From: Candidatus Omnitrophota bacterium
Lineage (GTDB): Bacteria; Omnitrophota; Gorgyraeia; 2-01-FULL-45-10
DNA length: 64,000 nt
Reading direction: 5' to 3'
Assembly (NCBI GenBank): GCA_041650805.1
Contig: JBAZKM010000006.1
Span: forward strand, 105,069-169,068
This document shows positions 58,201-61,200 of the stretch, piece after piece. How positions within the stretch are numbered: position 1 is the first letter of the stretch; the number at the start of each line of letters is the position of its first letter. A program made the translations under genes and the position numbers. The notes below the pieces were generated by a model, which saw only the letters and a list, made by a program, of their open reading frames with translations, made no database searches and had not been told where the DNA came from.

Positions 58201-61200
58201 GGCGCTCCCGGGCGGCGACGCCGAGGTGAAGAATCTCTCCTGGACGATACCCAATAACATATCGAGCGAGGTTAAGGTGAGGGCGGTGACGCAGGAGAAC
58301 GCCTCCACCATAGACGTCAACGACACCTCCAACGCCACATTCAAGATAATAGGCAACGTTACCATAACGCAGCCGAACGGAGGGCAGTTCTGGTACGTCA
58401 ATGAGTCGAAAGAGATAAAGTGGAACTCGAACGGTACATTCCCTGTCAGGATAGAGTACTCCAACGACTCAGGCGTATCGAACTGGACGCTCATAAATAA
58501 CACCGTGACGAGTGTGCCGGGGGTCAATACCTATAACTGGACCGTCCCGAACGATAACTCCGAGGGCTGTATAGTGAGGGTCTCGGACAACAGGACTATA
58601 TTCCAGACGCTCGCAAGGGATATATCTGATGCGGTCTTCTCCATAAGGCCCATAATAACCGTGACCCAGCCGGTGGCCGGACAGAACGTAATAGCTTATT
58701 CCACCGACACGGCCATACGCTGGAACTACACAGGTACGGCATTCGGTGATGTGAAGGTGCAGTACTCCACCACAGGTGTCGCCCCGTGGACCGATATAGC
58801 CACGGTGAACGTATCGAACGGCTCCAACTACATATGGCCCGAGGTCCCGATCGTCACCTCCTCCACCACCAAGATACGCGTCTACGACACCGGTAACGAG
58901 AACGTCACCAACACCTCCGGCACATTCAATATAGTAGGTTCCCTTATGCTGACCTCACCGAACGGCGGGGAGAACTGGACCGCCGGCTCCTCGAGGCAGG
59001 TGCAGTGGACGAGGTACGCCGTATCGACTCTCAACATAAGCTACTCCACCAATAACGGCTCCACATGGAACAACATAAACGACTCTTTCGACACGACGAC
59101 CAATACCACCTGCTCATGGGATATCTCCACGGATGCCACGCTATCTAATCTCACGATAGTGAGGATACAGGATGCGGATAACCCGGACAACGTCAGCGAC
59201 ATATCGAATAATACCTTCAACCTGACGCCCGACTTCAACATACTCCATCCCGAGACGCAGTCGGACCTGGTGACGGCAGAGGAGACCTACTACATATCGT
59301 GGTCGAAGACAGGTACCGGTTTGAGCCAGGTGAAGCTCGAATATTCGACCGATACAGGCGGCACATGGAATAACGTCGACGCCAACGCCACGGTATCGAA
59401 TAACGGTAACTACACATGGGTATCGGTGAACGGCACGGTGCTTGCGGATACGTGCCTTGTCAGGGTGAGCGACCCCAATAAGCCGACGGTCAACTCCACT
59501 TCGAACGCCACATTCCCGATCAAGGGTAAGGTGACCCTCACCCGTCCCAATGACGCATCGGAGATATGGAGGATCAATACGAACCAGTCGATCACCTGGA
59601 CGAAGCAGGGGAATATGTCCGGCGTCAACATCTACTACTCAATAAATAACGGTACGAACTGGACGAAGATAAACCCCTCACCCGTTGACGCCGCGGGCGG
59701 CAACTACACCTGGGACTTGAACTCGAGCACCAACGCCTCGACCCAGGCGAAGATAAGCGTCAACTACACCGCCGATGAAGCGAACGTATCCGACTCGTCC
59801 GAGAACCCGTTCAAGGTCATACGCCTGACCGTAACGAGCCCCAATAACGGCACCGAGAACTGGAAGGCGAACTCCACGTACAAGATAACATGGACCTCCG
59901 CCAATATCGATCAGCTGAACCTGAAGTATTCCCTCAACAACGGTTCGTCGTATACGCTCATACCGGGAGCCGATAACCTGACGGCGTCAGACGGTGAATT
60001 CAACTGGTCGATAGCCAACACCATAGTGACCTCCAACAACGTCCTCGTGCTCGCCGAGGACACGGGGAACACCTCGGTCAACGACACATCGAACGCCACA
60101 TTCGCCATAATACCGAACTTCACCATCACGAACCCTCAAAATGGCATACCGCTGATAGCGGAAGACCCGTACAACATCACCTGGACTAAGACCGGTAACT
60201 ATACGGGTAGTGTGAAGCTCGAATACTCGTTAGAAGGGAACACATCCTGGGTGTCTATAAACGACTCCGCATCATCCAACTCGCCCTACACCTGGACGGC
60301 CGTACCGGGAGATCTACTCTCCGAGGATTGTTACGTCCGCATAACTAGCTTAGCCAATGCCAACGCCACCGATGAGTCGAACGCAGGGTTCTATATAAGA
60401 GGTAACATCACCGTCACAAGCCCCAACGGCGATGAGAACCTGCAGGTAGGTAACTCCACTAATATAACATGGACGCGTAAAGGTAACATCACCGCCGTCC
60501 ACATATACTACTCTTCGAACGACGGAGCGAACTGGACCCAGATCAAGGCGAATGCCCCGTCACCGTCCGGGTCCGGGAGCTGGGAATGGGATGTCGACCT
60601 CAACACCACTACCTCGACGCAGTGCCGGATAAATATCACAGACCCGAATAACGAGGCCAATACGTGGGATATATCGAACCAGACGTTCAGTGTAATGGGT
60701 AAATTGGAAGTGACCCAACCCACCAACGCAAGCGTGGTCCTTAACTATCCCGGATATACCAATATAACCTGGAATAAGTACGGAGGTATATCGTACGTCC
60801 AGGTTAGGTACTCCAACGACTCCGGCGAGACGTGGCCTGACGCGAAGATCATAGCCAATAATACTTCAGCTACCGCCTCCCCGCTCAACTGGACGATACC
60901 GAACGACATAAGCGCCCAACTCTTCATAAGGGTGATAGATAAAGGTAATGCTAACGTCACCGACGACTCCAATAATACCTTCTCCATAAAGGGCGGTATC
61001 CTCCTGCTCGCACCCAACGGCAACGAGAACTGGACCGTCAACTCTACGCAGACGATACAGTGGAGGACGACCGGCACCTACATACAGCCGATACTCTTGC
61101 AATATTCAGACAATAACGGGACCAACTGGACTGACATCGATACGGCTCTCCCGGGAGGGGATACCGAGGTAAAGAACTACACCTGGACGATACCCAATAA